Of a stretch of DNA of 22,983 nucleotides, positions 1 through 7,032 are shown one piece after another. The DNA is from an uncultured Bacillota bacterium (GTDB lineage: Bacteria; Bacillota_I; Bacilli_A; RFN20; CAG-631). Positions within the stretch are counted from its first letter, which is position 1. Each line of letters opens with the position of its first letter. A model generated the notes under the pieces. The model made no database searches. It worked only from the letters and a program-made list of their open reading frames with translations, and was not told the DNA's origin. The position numbers and the translations under genes were made by a program. The stretch covers positions 1 to 22,983 of the forward strand of contig CABUID010000023.1 of NCBI GenBank assembly GCA_902491575.1, written 5' to 3'.

Positions 1-539
1 TATACAAAAATGAAACAACTGAATTATGTCATATTCATACTGAAAATGAAGAAATCATCTGTACACCAAATCATAGTGTTTTAACTGAAAAAGGTTGGAA
101 AGAAGCAAAGGATTTAGTTACATCTGATTTAATCAAAACCGAAAATGGATTTGAAAAGGTAGACTTTATAGAAAAAGAAGAGTTAGCAACGCCTATAGCA
201 GTTTACAATTTTAACGTTTTAGGTTATCATACTTATGTAGTTGGTACTCATGGCTTAGTTGTTCATAATAATTGTAAGAAAGCAGATATTGAATTTAATT
301 CTATGGATGACGCCATTAAATATGCAGATGATGCTTTGGGTCCAAATTCAACAATTGTAAAAAAAGGTGGTGTTGAATTCCATGTTTCGGCAGACGGAAA
401 AAGAACATGGAGAGTGGATCAACATATAAGAGGAAATCCAAAATATCAAAAACCTCATATAAATTTGGAACGTTGGAAAAATTCTTTCTTAGATGGTGGA
501 AGAAATAAACTTCTAGAAAACATTCATTTATTATGGTAG
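1..539 (+). CDS. Polymorphic toxin, 3' end: HINT domain plus C-terminal toxin domain (partial)
   Basis: The reading frame (codons from base 3) is open from the window edge to the TAG at 537-539, so this is the 3' end of a larger gene. It encodes the second half of a HINT (intein-like) domain, with the TPNH block at bases 67-78 and the terminal VVHNNC junction near 259-276. About 85 further residues form the toxin tip, containing FHVSADGKRTWR, PHINLERW and a closing NIHLLW. In Rhs/polymorphic toxins a pre-toxin HINT domain is thought to cleave and release the tip. The rest of the frame matches the orphan copy at 1206-2413, which carries an Rhs core tail, so the missing 5' part is probably Rhs-like (inference). 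I do not recognise the toxin family. The small size and conserved His/Asn/Trp would suit a nuclease, but that is a guess. The immunity gene starts 11 bases downstream. Confidence 0.85.
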   Translation, partial: YKNETTELCHIHTENEEIICTPNHSVLTEKGWKEAKDLVTSDLIKTENGFEKVDFIEKEELATPIAVYNFNVLGYHTYVVGTHGLVVHNNCKKADIEFNSMDDAIKYADDALGPNSTIVKKGGVEFHVSADGKRTWRVDQHIRGNPKYQKPHINLERWKNSFLDGGRNKLLENIHLLW

Positions 540-540
540 G
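1..540 (+). repeat. Direct repeat, copy A: HINT end plus toxin tip
   Basis: Bases 1-540 correspond to 1894-2414. By eye, the first ~240 bases (HINT part) differ at about 11 positions. Identity then drops through the toxin domain and rises again over its last ~40 bases. The repeat probably extends upstream of the window. Confidence 0.85.
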
Positions 541-550
541 AGGAATATGT

Positions 551-1060
551 ATGTTGAATGAAGAAAAAAAATGGAAAAATTGTTACGAATTTTATAATCT
601 TACATGGATAAATCAGCAGTTTATTAAATTTGTGAAAAAAGATGAACATATTGAACTTCAAATTAATTTAGAAGGCATTGAATCTTTATCTCAAAATATA
701 CGCAAATTAAGTAGAACACAAAAAAATAGGATTTTATATTTGGGTAATGCTGATTGGGGAAATGGGAGATTTGTCAATTATACTCCTTTCTGGTACTTAG
801 ATAAGGGATCTATCAAAGTAACAATTCTTAAATTACTAGGTAATGCTGAGGTTCTTAATGCAGAATATGTGGAATCAGAAAATGGTGATTTGAATGAAAT
901 TTATTTTGAAGGAACAAGAAAAGGCTTAGAAAAATTAATAAAAGTTTTATTTAATACTAAGGATACTAATCAACAAACTATAATTAATAGTGCTTGTGAT
1001 AATAATTTTTCATTCCTTTTAACGACTATTCTTGTAAATTGCAAGGGTAGAGTGAATTAA
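551..1060 (+). CDS. Putative immunity protein for the adjacent toxin
   Basis: A 169-residue protein with no recognised domain. I start it at ATG 551 because AGGAGG (538-543), overlapping the toxin stop codon, lies 7 bases upstream; the in-frame ATG at 533 would overlap that ribosome site. It follows the toxin tip by 11 bases and ends before a terminator, the standard toxin-immunity layout. It is homologous along its length to the protein at 2426-2962: both carry WGNG.FVNYTPFWYLD mid-protein and YFEGT.KG..KLI later. Each copy sits directly behind a copy of the same toxin-domain family, which is the strongest evidence for an immunity role. There is no signal peptide or membrane segment, so it should act in the cytoplasm. 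The final ~25 residues differ most from the second copy. Confidence 0.75.
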   Translation: MLNEEKKWKNCYEFYNLTWINQQFIKFVKKDEHIELQINLEGIESLSQNIRKLSRTQKNRILYLGNADWGNGRFVNYTPFWYLDKGSIKVTILKLLGNAEVLNAEYVESENGDLNEIYFEGTRKGLEKLIKVLFNTKDTNQQTIINSACDNNFSFLLTTILVNCKGRVN

Positions 1061-1076
1061 TTCAAATTAATATATT

Positions 1077-1113
1077 AGGACTATTAAAATAATGTGTTTT
1101 AATGGTCCTTTTT
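1077..1113 (+). terminator. Intrinsic terminator after the first toxin-immunity pair
   Basis: Arms AGGACTATTAAAA (1077-1089) and TTTTAATGGTCCT (1097-1109) form a 13-bp stem with one G-U pair and a 7-base loop. A T-run follows. It lies 17 bases after the immunity stop codon and closes the toxin-immunity transcript. Confidence 0.85.
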
Positions 1114-1205
1114 ATTTAGAATATATAACATTTATTTTTTTTGCTAGTAATAACTTTTAACTTAATGAATACAATAAATTATTACAATTTTATGTGTTAT
1201 GTTAG

Positions 1206-2138
1206 TTAGATGGTTCAATTATTGGTAATGAATTATTAGAATTAAATCCATTTATGTATAAAGGGTACTTCTATGATTTTGAAATAAAAATGTATTATTT
1301 AAAATCAAGATACTATGATCCTGATTTAGGTAGATTTATTAGTGCGGATGCAGAAATCGGTTCTGTTGGTGAAACCAAGGGTATGAACTTATATGCCTAT
1401 TGCAAATGCAATCCAATTTGTTATTCTGATGAAAACGGAAATTGGCCTAAATGGGCAACTAAAGTATGTATTGGACTTGCTGTTATTGCCGTGTGTGCTA
1501 TCGTAGCAATTGCTACCGCAGGAACAGGTGCAGCATGTATTGGAATGTCCATGCTGGTAGGTGCTGCAAAAGGTGCAGCGATTGGAGCAATACAGGGAGC
1601 AGTATCCGGTGCCATTATGGGAGCAATTACAGAAGGTATTAAAACTGGAACTTGGGAAGGCGCATTAAAAGGTGCTATATCTGGAGCAGTAAATGGAGCA
1701 GCAGATGGATTTATGCTTGGTGCAATCGGAGGAGCAATCTCAGGTGCATTAAATCCTAAATTCTGTTTTATTGGTGGAACACTTGTCATGACAAAACAAG
1801 GATTAAAAGTCATTGAGGAAATACAAGTTGGGGACCAAGTATTAGCATATAATGATAATTTAGGTATATTTGATTATAAAGATGTTGTAGAAGTATACAA
1901 AAATGAAACAACTGAATTATGTCATATTCATACTGAAAATGAAGAAATTATCTGTACACCAAATCATAGTATTTTAACTGAAAAAGGTTGGAAAGAGGCA
2001 AAGGATTTAGTTACATCTGATTCAATTAAAACGGAAAGTGGATTTGAAAAGGTAGACTTTATAAAAAAAGAAGAGTTAGCAACACCTATAGCAGTTTACA
2101 ATTTTAACGTTTTAGGTTACCATACTTATATAGCTTAG
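1206..2138 (+). pseudogene. Orphan Rhs tail: Rhs core end, Gly/Ala-rich segment and HINT domain, frameshifted
   Basis: The frame opens after TAG 1203-1205 and at once reads like an Rhs-repeat core end: GNELLELNPF, then MYYLKSRYYDPDLGRFIS (around 1290-1340) and NLYAYCKCNP. The first ATG (1254) lies inside this core and has no ribosome site, so I see no proper start. After the core come ~100 residues rich in Gly, Ala and Ile (about 1450-1760), resembling a hydrophobic glycine-zipper segment. A full HINT domain follows, starting at the Cys of CFIGGTLVMT (about 1762) with GDQVLAYN and CTPNHSILT. Compared with bases 1-540, 13 bases are missing near 2131-2134, so the frame stops at TAG 2136-2138 before the VVHNSC junction and toxin tip. 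It is best read as a silent, displaced cassette, the kind that can be recombined into a full-length gene. Confidence 0.8.
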
Positions 2139-2414
2139 TTGTTCATAATAGTTGTAAAAAGATTGATAAAAAATTTGATTCTATGGATGATGCAATTAAA
2201 TATGCCGACGATGTAATTAGTCCAAATTCCACGGTTATTAATAAAAATGGAGTTGATTTTCATGTATCTGCTGATGGAAAGTGGACTTGGAGATTCGATC
2301 AGGGGCATGGGGTTGGTAAATACTCAGGTCCACATATTAATTTAGAAAGGTGGAAAAATCCATTTGGTCCAGGAGGAAATAAGATATTAGAAAATATCCA
2401 TTTATTATGGTAAG
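1894..2414 (+). repeat. Direct repeat, copy B: HINT end plus toxin tip
   Basis: Second copy of the repeat at 1-540, in the same orientation about 1.9 kb away. It has a 13-base deletion at 2131-2134 relative to copy A. The near-identical HINT part would be a substrate for homologous recombination that swaps toxin tips. Confidence 0.85.
2135..2413 (+). pseudogene. Displaced C-terminal toxin domain, cut off from its HINT domain
   Basis: The frame that continues the homology with the first copy runs LVVHNSCKK from 2135, then about 80 residues of toxin domain to TAA 2411-2413. It shares SMDDAIKYADD, FHVSADGK.TWR.DQ, PHINLERWKN and ENIHLLW with the toxin tip at 1-539, with scattered substitutions elsewhere. 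The first ATG is 2183, well inside the domain, and has no ribosome site. The upstream HINT frame ends at 2138 because of the 13-base deletion. It is therefore probably not translated, unless by frameshifting or re-initiation. Its own immunity gene follows 12 bases later and remains intact, as expected if the cassette still protects against relatives that use this toxin. Confidence 0.7.
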
Positions 2415-2425
2415 AAAGGAGAAAA

Positions 2426-2962
2426 ATGAAAATAATCAATAGAAATTCAAAATTATCAGATAATTTTAAAGAATTTGACGATGAAAGATTGATATGGTTT
2501 GATAATCAATATATTCAATTTCAATTCAAAAATAATGAACCTACCTTTGAAGTGAACGAAGAAGGATTAAAATCTTTGATAGAGGTTTTAAGCAGATTTT
2601 CAAGAACAAGGAATCATACCATGTTATTTCTAAATAATTGTAATTGGGGGAATGGTGAATTTGTTAATTACACCCCATTTTGGTATTTAGATTCTCCATC
2701 AGATGGATTGGATTTTTTCAAATCTATTGATAAAGATAATTATTTATCATTTGGATTTATAAAAGATGATTGCAATGTATATTTTGAAGGTACATATAAA
2801 GGTTTTAAAAAACTAATATCTCATTTTCAATATGTTCTTGAAACTAAACAAGATGATAGTTTTATTGTTGATAATTCAGGAAATACAAATGATGAAAACT
2901 TTAAAGTAAATATAAGATTTGTTAATAAAAAAGGAAGAGTTCATTCAATAAGGAAAAAATAA
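2426..2962 (+). CDS. Putative immunity protein, second copy
   Basis: A 178-residue cytoplasmic protein. GAAAGGAG lies just upstream of the ATG at 2426, and the gene begins 12 bases after the displaced toxin tip. It is a diverged paralogue of the protein at 551-1060: both carry WGNG.FVNYTPFWYLD in the middle and a YFEGT.KG..KLI block, while the N-terminal third and C-terminus differ. The frame is intact although its toxin partner has lost its start and is frameshifted, which fits selection for protection rather than for toxicity. I do not recognise a named immunity family. Confidence 0.75.
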   Translation: MKIINRNSKLSDNFKEFDDERLIWFDNQYIQFQFKNNEPTFEVNEEGLKSLIEVLSRFSRTRNHTMLFLNNCNWGNGEFVNYTPFWYLDSPSDGLDFFKSIDKDNYLSFGFIKDDCNVYFEGTYKGFKKLISHFQYVLETKQDDSFIVDNSGNTNDENFKVNIRFVNKKGRVHSIRKK

Positions 2963-3120
2963 TTAGTTCTAAAGGAACGGTTAAAGGAGTAGATTATGCT
3001 TCTAAATTAGGAATTGACACTGGTGGGAAAACGGTTAGAAATTGGTTGAATGGTCAGTCTTTTGAAGCACAATTAGAATTTGGAAAAAGAGTATTACGAC
3101 TATTTGGATTTAAGATTTAG
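2963..3120 (+). pseudogene. Remnant of a third toxin C-terminus
   Basis: No start codon, but one frame reads about 52 sensible residues to TAG 3118-3120. It includes GTVKGVDYASKLGI, TGGKTVRNWLNG and FEAQLEFGKRVLRLFGF. Codon choice and amino-acid make-up look like real protein. It lies between the second immunity gene and another gene that follows 20 bases later, the position a toxin tip would take. It is unrelated in sequence to the first two tips. I read it as the last piece of a third toxin cassette; the exact family is unknown. Confidence 0.5.
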
Positions 3121-3140
3121 AGGAAAAGAGGATAAATGAA

Positions 3141-3902
3141 ATGAACAAACAAGATTTATATTATTACTTATATGATAATTTTTGTAAAATATTTAAAAAA
3201 GGATATTATAATACCAGTCTTTATCATAATCGACTCGGTGATGCTTGCAAATTGTTTGCTTATATTAACCCTAAAGCAGTAGAATCTGCTATGTATCAAA
3301 TAATCGAACAAGAAAAAAATGGTGAATATTATGATTCTGCAATTATTAAAGCTGTACAAACATTACTTTTTTATGAGATTAATGTTCCTAAGACACTTTC
3401 TTTCATTCATTCAGTGAAAAAAGAATATGGACAAGTCAATCCAAAATTAGTAAAGACATGTCAGTTCTATCTTGACATATATGAAAAAGGAAATACTTAT
3501 AAAAATAATTTTTCACCAAGTCTTTTATTCACAAAAGAACATGTTCGTGATTATAAAACCTTCGTATATTATTTGGGTGGAAACATAGAATACACAACTC
3601 GTATGCCAAGTATCTTTGGAAAATTGTATATTCTTTCTAATTTTTATATTCATTTAGAAAGAAAAAATAAGTTCAAAGAATATTGTGAAAAGCTAAAGAA
3701 GCAAGAGCAACAAGTGTTGTTAAAAGAATTTCGTGTTGATAAAGATATTGAAGAAACTTTTAAGAATATTTTAAATTGTGATAATGAAGAAGAATTTATT
3801 AGTCTAAGTAATCATCTTTTATTAAAATTAAAAGATATACATTTCGAAGAAACGTTAAATAAAAGAGTCACCGACTTATTAAAAGAAATGCAAGAAGAAT
3901 AA
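3141..3902 (+). CDS. Putative immunity protein for the third toxin remnant; unrecognised family
   Basis: A 253-residue, probably all-helical cytoplasmic protein rich in Lys, Glu and Tyr, with no signal peptide or membrane segment. Start at ATG 3141, with AGAGGAAAAGAGG upstream. It begins 20 bases after the toxin-tip remnant and ends the toxin region, so an immunity role is inferred from position only. I see no known catalytic motif. The length is larger than the two upstream immunity proteins and there is no similarity to them. It could instead be an unrelated accessory gene. Confidence 0.6.
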   Translation: MNKQDLYYYLYDNFCKIFKKGYYNTSLYHNRLGDACKLFAYINPKAVESAMYQIIEQEKNGEYYDSAIIKAVQTLLFYEINVPKTLSFIHSVKKEYGQVNPKLVKTCQFYLDIYEKGNTYKNNFSPSLLFTKEHVRDYKTFVYYLGGNIEYTTRMPSIFGKLYILSNFYIHLERKNKFKEYCEKLKKQEQQVLLKEFRVDKDIEETFKNILNCDNEEEFISLSNHLLLKLKDIHFEETLNKRVTDLLKEMQEE

Positions 3903-4138
3903 ATAGTCAAGAAACAATTGACAAATTTGATTTTAGTCGTTTATAAACAATTTAGTAAATAAATCTATTGCTTATGATGAGTTACATCCAAATGAAAAAA
4001 GTGTAGATAATGGAAACTAGAAAAAACTATAATAGACAGGCAAAAGGAGTAAGAACAGGCGATATAGTAAAAAAGATAAGATGATAGTTAATTTTGATTT
4101 ATCTTCAAAAATATCTTTAAAGTATAGTTAACATTGAA
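3903..4138. other. Short gene-free stretch with possible decayed coding pieces
   Basis: No intact gene. One frame near 3965-4018 reads SIAYDELHPNEKSVDNGN and then stops. A 24-codon frame at 4010-4084 reads QAKGVRTGDIVKK near its end. Both are too short to assign and are probably debris at the edge of the toxin cluster. Confidence 0.4.
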
Positions 4139-4531
4139 TTAATGATTAAAGAAATATAAAATTCCAAATAAAATACTACCAATTGCAACGAAAAAAAGAA
4201 TTAAACTTATCCAACTCCATCCTTTTTTGTTTAATTTAAATTGAAACACTAAGGCAATTATTGACCAAATTAAAAGACCAATAGTCCCAAATAAAAAAAT
4301 TATACCTATTACTAATGTAAAAATAAATAAGATGGATTCAAAACTTAATGTAATCAACCAAGCACCAACTATTCCAGTACAAATAGCCAATAAAGAATAA
4401 ATCATACTTGAAATAGCAAAAGATGCATTATTTGTTCGCCTTTGTTCATCATTTTTTATTTTTTCATATTTTCTTTTCATATTCGAATATTGATTTATGG
4501 CTCTTAAGATTCTTGATGAATTATTTTTCAT
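4139..4531 (-). CDS. Small hypothetical membrane protein
   Basis: A 130-residue protein on the minus strand. The ribosome site AAGAGGTAAT lies just upstream of the ATG at 4531. The first ~36 residues are polar and basic (MKRKYEKIKNDEQRR), followed by hydrophobic stretches at about 38-61, 65-99 (long enough for two passes) and 105-127, so three or four membrane segments with the N-terminus probably in the cytoplasm. No family is recognised and no catalytic motif is visible. It is transcribed divergently from the zinc-ribbon gene at 4691. Confidence 0.65.
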   Translation of the reverse strand: MKNNSSRILRAINQYSNMKRKYEKIKNDEQRRTNNASFAISSMIYSLLAICTGIVGAWLITLSFESILFIFTLVIGIIFLFGTIGLLIWSIIALVFQFKLNKKGWSWISLILFFVAIGSILFGILYFFNH

Positions 4532-4690
4532 ATCTTTATTACCTCTTTCTTATTTAAGTGTTATCTTATTTTAAAAATACAAACTTACATTGTGCTTTAA
4601 ATTTTTTTAAGCAAAAATGAAAATAATTTTTTTTTATAATTGTGTAATCAAAAAAAATATTTTATTATATGTATAGAATGGAGGAAAACA

Positions 4691-5191
4691 ATGGGAAAAA
4701 ATCAATATTTAGAAAATCATTCATCAACTAGAAAAAAATTAAGAATTATTGGTATTACTTTGATTATCATTGGAGTTATTCTTTTCGTTTTGAGTATAAT
4801 TTTTATGGCTAATGATAATAAACAGGGATTTTTATTATCTTTTATTGGCATACCAGTTTTATTTATAGGGGGTGTTTGTACCCTATTTGGATTTATGGGC
4901 GCAGTTTCGCGTTATAGTGTTTCTGAATCCGCTCCTATAATTTCCAATACAAAAAATTTTATGGAAGAACAAACGCGTTTAGAAAAAGTTAAAACGATTT
5001 CAGAAGTATCCAATCAACTCCATAATGAAAGAAAAATAAATTGTTTTTATTGTAAAGCAGAAGTTCCTAGCGACGCAAAATATTGCACGAGTTGTGGAAA
5101 AATGCTGGTAAAAGTATGTTCATGTGGAACAGAAAATCCTTCAGATGCTTCTTTTTGTAAGTCTTGTGGAAAATCATTAAAAAGCGAATAA
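4691..5191 (+). CDS. Membrane protein with C-terminal double zinc ribbon
   Basis: A 166-residue protein. I use ATG 4691 because GGAGG lies 6-10 bases upstream; a TTG further upstream in the same frame has no such site. Two hydrophobic helices (about residues 20-39 and 47-70) anchor it in the membrane. A polar linker follows, then two zinc ribbons at the C-terminus: CFYCKAEVPSDAKYCTSC and CSCGTENPSDASFCKSC. Each has paired cysteines in the CxxC...CxxC pattern of the zinc-ribbon/DZANK families. Such ribbons usually bind protein or nucleic acid. The specific role is unknown. The gene stands alone in a region of accessory genes. Confidence 0.75.
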   Translation: MGKNQYLENHSSTRKKLRIIGITLIIIGVILFVLSIIFMANDNKQGFLLSFIGIPVLFIGGVCTLFGFMGAVSRYSVSESAPIISNTKNFMEEQTRLEKVKTISEVSNQLHNERKINCFYCKAEVPSDAKYCTSCGKMLVKVCSCGTENPSDASFCKSCGKSLKSE

Positions 5192-5254
5192 TAGAAAAAT
5201 TTTTATAAAAATCATAAAACAAAACTTCACAATTTAAAAAAGGAGTGTAGTCCA

Positions 5255-5896
5255 ATGGCTTTTGATTATAAAAAAGAATATAAAGAATTTTATATGCCCA
5301 AAAATAAGCCTAGTATTATAGAAATTCCTCAAATGAATTTTATAGCAGTAAGAGGTAAAGGAAATCCAAATGATGAAAATGGAGAATATAAAAATTCAAT
5401 AGGTTTACTATATAGTATTGCTTATACTATTAAAATGAGCTATAAAGGAAATTATAAAATGAATGGCTATTTTGATTATGTTGTACCACCATTAGAAGGT
5501 TTTTGGTGGCAAGAAGGTCTAGCCGGAATGGATTATAATCGAAAAGAGGATATGGTATTTATTTCGATTATCCGACTGCCCGATTTTGTAAGTAAAAAAG
5601 ATTTTGATTGGGCAATAATAGAGGCAACAAAGAAAAAGAAACAAGATTTTTCTAGTGTTGAATTTTTAAGTTATGAAGAAGGCTTAGTTGTTCAATGTAT
5701 GCATATAGGTAGTTATGATGAAGAACCAGCTACAGTTTATTTAATGCATGAATTTATTCGAAAAAATGGATATGAATTAGATATAAATAAAACTCGCTTC
5801 CATCATGAAATTTATTTAAGTGATCCAAGAAAATGTACAATGAATAACTTGAAAACTGTAATTAGACATCCCATTAAAAAAATAAATAATGGATAA
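5255..5896 (+). CDS. GyrI-like small-molecule-binding domain protein
   Basis: A 213-residue cytoplasmic protein with AAAGGAGTG upstream of ATG 5255. The layout matches stand-alone GyrI-like proteins: an N-terminal YKKEYKEFYMPKNKPSIIEIP, then MNFIAVRGKGNPND, a central PPLEGFWWQ segment, and C-terminal HEFIRKNGYELD...HHEIYLSDPRKC. Members of this fold bind small hydrophobic ligands, and some related domains hydrolyse cyclopropanoid toxins. The substrate here is unknown. There is no DNA-binding domain, so it is not a complete transcription factor. Family assignment is from remembered motif pattern. Confidence 0.75.
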   Translation: MAFDYKKEYKEFYMPKNKPSIIEIPQMNFIAVRGKGNPNDENGEYKNSIGLLYSIAYTIKMSYKGNYKMNGYFDYVVPPLEGFWWQEGLAGMDYNRKEDMVFISIIRLPDFVSKKDFDWAIIEATKKKKQDFSSVEFLSYEEGLVVQCMHIGSYDEEPATVYLMHEFIRKNGYELDINKTRFHHEIYLSDPRKCTMNNLKTVIRHPIKKINNG

Positions 5897-5916
5897 TTCG
5901 ATTGGCCATTTTTTTT
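5888..5916 (+). terminator. Possible intrinsic terminator after the GyrI-like gene
   Basis: AATGG (5888-5892) can pair with CCATT (5906-5910) and a run of eight T follows. The stem is short and overlaps the stop codon, so confidence is limited. Confidence 0.45.
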
Positions 5917-6084
5917 GATATAAATATTAAGCTTTGGTGATGATTTTAAATACTCCTTTTTTGTACATAAATGTTCTTCAAGCAATAAGAATTTTTTACT
6001 ATTCATGTCTAAGTAGAATGGAAATTTTTAGGATAATAGAAAACGCTAGAAATAGATTAAACAAATACAATACAGATGAGGCTT

Positions 6085-6642
6085 ATGGAGGTAAAAATAA
6101 TAAAAAAAATTATTCATCTATTTGGTGCTTCTGGCTCAGGGACTTCTACCCTTGGAAAATATATTCGTGAAAAATTAGGGTATTTTTTTATGGATACAGA
6201 CGATTATTTTTGAAAACCTACTAATCCACCTTATACAACAATCCGGAATCTTTCTACTAGAATAAAATTAATGAGAGAAGATATACAACAACATGATAAT
6301 GTAGTTAACTCTGATTCTATAGCCGATTGGGGTAATGAATTAATTCCTTTATTTACATTAGCCATCCGTGTGGAAACCGATACGAATATTCGACTCGAAA
6401 GATTAAAAAAAAGAGAGAAAGAAAAGTATAGTTCTTTAATTGATATCGGTGGGGATATGTATGAAAATCATATAGAATTCATTAACTGGGTAGCTTCTTA
6501 TGATGATGGTGGAATAAATAAAAGAAGTAAAGTAAAACATGATGAATGGCAAAAACAATTGACATGTCCTTTAATATTTGTGGATGGAAGTATGCCGATA
6601 AAAGAAAATTTTAAGTTCATAAAAGTAAAATTAAAAATGTAA
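6085..6642 (+). pseudogene. P-loop nucleoside/adenylate-kinase-like protein, interrupted by an in-frame TGA
   Basis: From ATG 6085 the frame reads a P-loop, FGASGSGTST (residues 13-22), then MDTDDYF, TGA at 6211-6213, and continues without shift as KPTNPPYTT to TAA 6640-6642 (about 185 codons). Conserved pieces after the stop include NELIPLFTLAIRVETDTNIRLERLKKREKEKY and HDEWQKQLTCPLIFVDGS, typical of small P-loop kinases of this kind. From remembered relatives, the stop falls where a Trp is usual (DDYFW.PTNPP). Further changes fall in normally Gly-rich positions (VNSDSIADWG, YSSLIDIGG). The fragment from ATG 6271 lacks the P-loop and cannot be a working kinase. I call it a decaying pseudogene; tryptophan readthrough is unlikely because other genes here use only TGG. 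Confidence 0.75.
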
Positions 6643-6917
6643 GTTAATCTTTAAGGAATAACTATTTTCAAAAAGCAAAAATGATTGTAAATTTAGTAGA
6701 CAAAAACGAATAATATTTTTTTTGAATGTCATTGCTAGCAGGAGTTAAGCTACTTTAATCCATAGCACAATGAGATAAATATTCGCTCAAATTATGGGAT
6801 ATTATTTTTAGATGTTTAAGAATGAAATAAAAAAACAACTTCTGCGAATACATTAAAAAATGTGAAATAACTTTGATTTTAGGAATTTACTAATCTATTT
6901 TATATACACGTGCAAAG

Positions 6918-6957
6918 ACTTATAAGATGATTTTACCTACTCGATATAAGTTTTTTT
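6918..6957 (+). terminator. Hairpin with T-run, probable terminator
   Basis: ACTTATA (6918-6924) pairs with TATAAGT (6945-6951), then TTTTTTT. The loop is 20 bases and the stem AT-rich, so it is moderately supported. It would insulate the core block from upstream transcription. Confidence 0.5.
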
Positions 6958-6971
6958 GTTTTTTATGGAAG

Positions 6972-7000
6972 TTACAATGTTCAAGAAAATATTGTATAAT
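6972..7000 (+). promoter_or_regulatory. Probable promoter of the gene at 7033
   Basis: Perfect -10 TATAAT at 6995-7000 with a weak -35 TTACAA at 6972-6977, 17-base spacer. AAAGGAGG follows just before ATG 7033. Confidence 0.55.
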
Positions 7001-7032
7001 TTATATATCCAAGGATAAAAGGAGGTCTATAA

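Larger units (their letters stand above)
6643..7032. other. Gene-free stretch of about 390 bases
   Basis: All frames are broken by stops and I find no recognisable protein or RNA. The only structure I support is the hairpin with T-run at 6918-6957 and the promoter-like elements at 6972-7000 that serve the next gene. The remainder is AT-rich and may be decayed accessory DNA between the variable region and the core block. Confidence 0.5.

Noticed and set aside
1421..1813. 130-codon open frame on the minus strand, rich in Pro and Ala
   Set aside because: It is the antisense shadow of the Gly/Ala-rich repeat-like segment of the orphan Rhs tail and has no ribosome site or family resemblance.
4010..4084. 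24-codon frame ending QAKGVRTGDIVKK, reminiscent of a block in HNH/IscB-type nucleases
   Set aside because: Too short, and no neighbouring RuvC or HNH motif or guide-RNA-like structure was found. The resemblance may be chance.
5934..6170. 78-codon plus-strand frame
   Set aside because: It overlaps the P-loop region of the kinase pseudogene in another frame and has no ribosome site or recognisable motif.
6211..6213. TGA read as tryptophan (Mycoplasma-type code)
   Set aside because: All long conserved genes in the window use TGG for Trp and contain no internal TGA. The host gene has other signs of decay.
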